Positions 5,143-5,441 of a stretch of DNA of 5,441 nt are shown here, piece by piece. Where the stretch lies: the NCBI GenBank assembly GCA_020355105.1, contig CP070658.1, positions 1,458,791 through 1,464,231 of the forward strand. Direction: 5' to 3'. This DNA comes from Candidatus Thorarchaeota archaeon. GTDB taxonomy: Archaea; Asgardarchaeota; Thorarchaeia; Thorarchaeales; Thorarchaeaceae. The stretch's first letter is position 1, and the number at the start of each line of letters is the position of its first letter. The position numbers were made by a program, and so were the translations under genes. The notes beneath the pieces were generated by a model. That model saw only the letters and a program-made list of their open reading frames with translations. It ran no database searches and had not been told where the DNA came from.

Positions 5143-5441
5143 CTATCTCTCCATGGCAGGTTGTATTCCCTCAACATCATTCTCGACGTCCTCCGGAGGC
5201 GGCGGAGATAACATCTTGACCCAGATAACCTGCTCTTTATCCATCCAGATGTCAATGAATGCTCTTGCAAAGAGATGAAGCAGAGCAAAGAAGACCCGCA
5301 CAATCTCTCTCCTGGTATTGTTCATGAGGATGTCTATGAATCTCATAGTTTCATCTATCTTCATGATCTTGGAGAGGTCATCATACACCTCCGCAATGTT
5401 CTCCTCCACATCAGCTCGTGTCGTTTCAACTTGGAAGGCCA
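5143..5441 (-). CDS. scpA: Segregation and condensation protein A (ScpA), kleisin, C-terminal part
   Basis: The frame is open at the right edge: nine further residues (AFQVETTRA after a broken codon), then DV, precede a GTG at 5409 that is therefore internal. Only about 99 residues are visible. They match the C-terminal winged helix of the kleisin ScpA, which docks on the SMC head: a helical stretch with IDETMRFIDILMNNTRREIV, then VFFALLHLFARAFIDIWMDKEQVIWVKML. The phenylalanine/leucine-rich helix followed by an xQxxxWVK strand corresponds to the family's FLALLEL...Q...I pattern. The last 22 residues, beginning SPPPPEDVEND, form an acidic, proline-rich tail past the folded domain. The stop TAG (5143-5145) directly touches the GTG/ATG start of scpB. 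Identity rests on this short piece plus the scpB neighbour, which together are persuasive. An smc gene is not visible. Confidence 0.85.
   Translation of the reverse strand, partial: AFQVETTRADVEENIAEVYDDLSKIMKIDETMRFIDILMNNTRREIVRVFFALLHLFARAFIDIWMDKEQVIWVKMLSPPPPEDVENDVEGIQPAMER
5147..5152 (-). promoter_or_regulatory. Ribosome binding site of scpB inside scpA
   Basis: GGAGAG overlaps the last codons of scpA (Met-Glu-Arg-stop). Spacing is 7 bases to the ATG at 5139 and 4 to the GTG at 5142, favouring the ATG. This arrangement indicates coupled translation of the two partners. Confidence 0.6.

Overview
The window looks archaeal. It carries an archaeal/eukaryotic-type ribosomal protein (eS8), TATA-like boxes about 20-30 bases before likely transcription starts, Shine-Dalgarno sequences, several non-ATG starts, and an ScpA/ScpB pair. 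The mix of a TfrB-like Fe-S protein, [NiFe]-hydrogenase maturation genes and a HEAT protein with a lysine-rich tail would fit an Asgard archaeon such as Thorarchaeia. That placement is inference; no feature in the window proves it. I see no mobile element, CRISPR array, tRNA or rRNA. Coding density is high: eight genes cover nearly everything, and no gene-free stretch exceeds about 155 bases.

Layout. (1) 1-1229, plus strand: the C-terminal part of a large Fe-S electron-transfer protein with two [4Fe-4S] motifs and two CCG domains (TfrB / SdhB-HdrD-like), cut by the left edge. (2) 1239-1754, minus: an unnamed protein with an N-terminal helical region, a central winged-helix-like region and a C-terminal zinc ribbon. 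(3) 1837-about 2415, minus: a protein with a histone-H1-like lysine tail followed by HEAT repeats. (4) 2550-2939, plus: HypA with a TTG start. (5) 2956-3333, minus: ribosomal protein eS8. (6) 3488-4501, plus: HypE, ending in the functional PRVC tail. (7) 4591-5139, minus: ScpB. (8) 5143-5441, minus: the C-terminal part of ScpA, cut by the right edge. The two scp genes abut and form an operon.

How they work together. HypA (nickel delivery) and HypE (cyanide-ligand synthesis) both serve [NiFe]-hydrogenase maturation, although the eS8 gene lies between them on the opposite strand. The TfrB-like protein fits the same hydrogen/thiol/quinone or fumarate redox economy. ScpA-ScpB are kleisin and accessory subunits of an SMC complex that organises the chromosome. 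The HEAT protein, with its DNA- or RNA-friendly basic tail, and the winged-helix/zinc-ribbon protein are the least understood genes here. Genes are packed tail to tail (gaps of 9, 16 and 89 bases) or head to head (gaps of about 135 and 154 bases). The divergent gaps hold the recognisable promoter elements.
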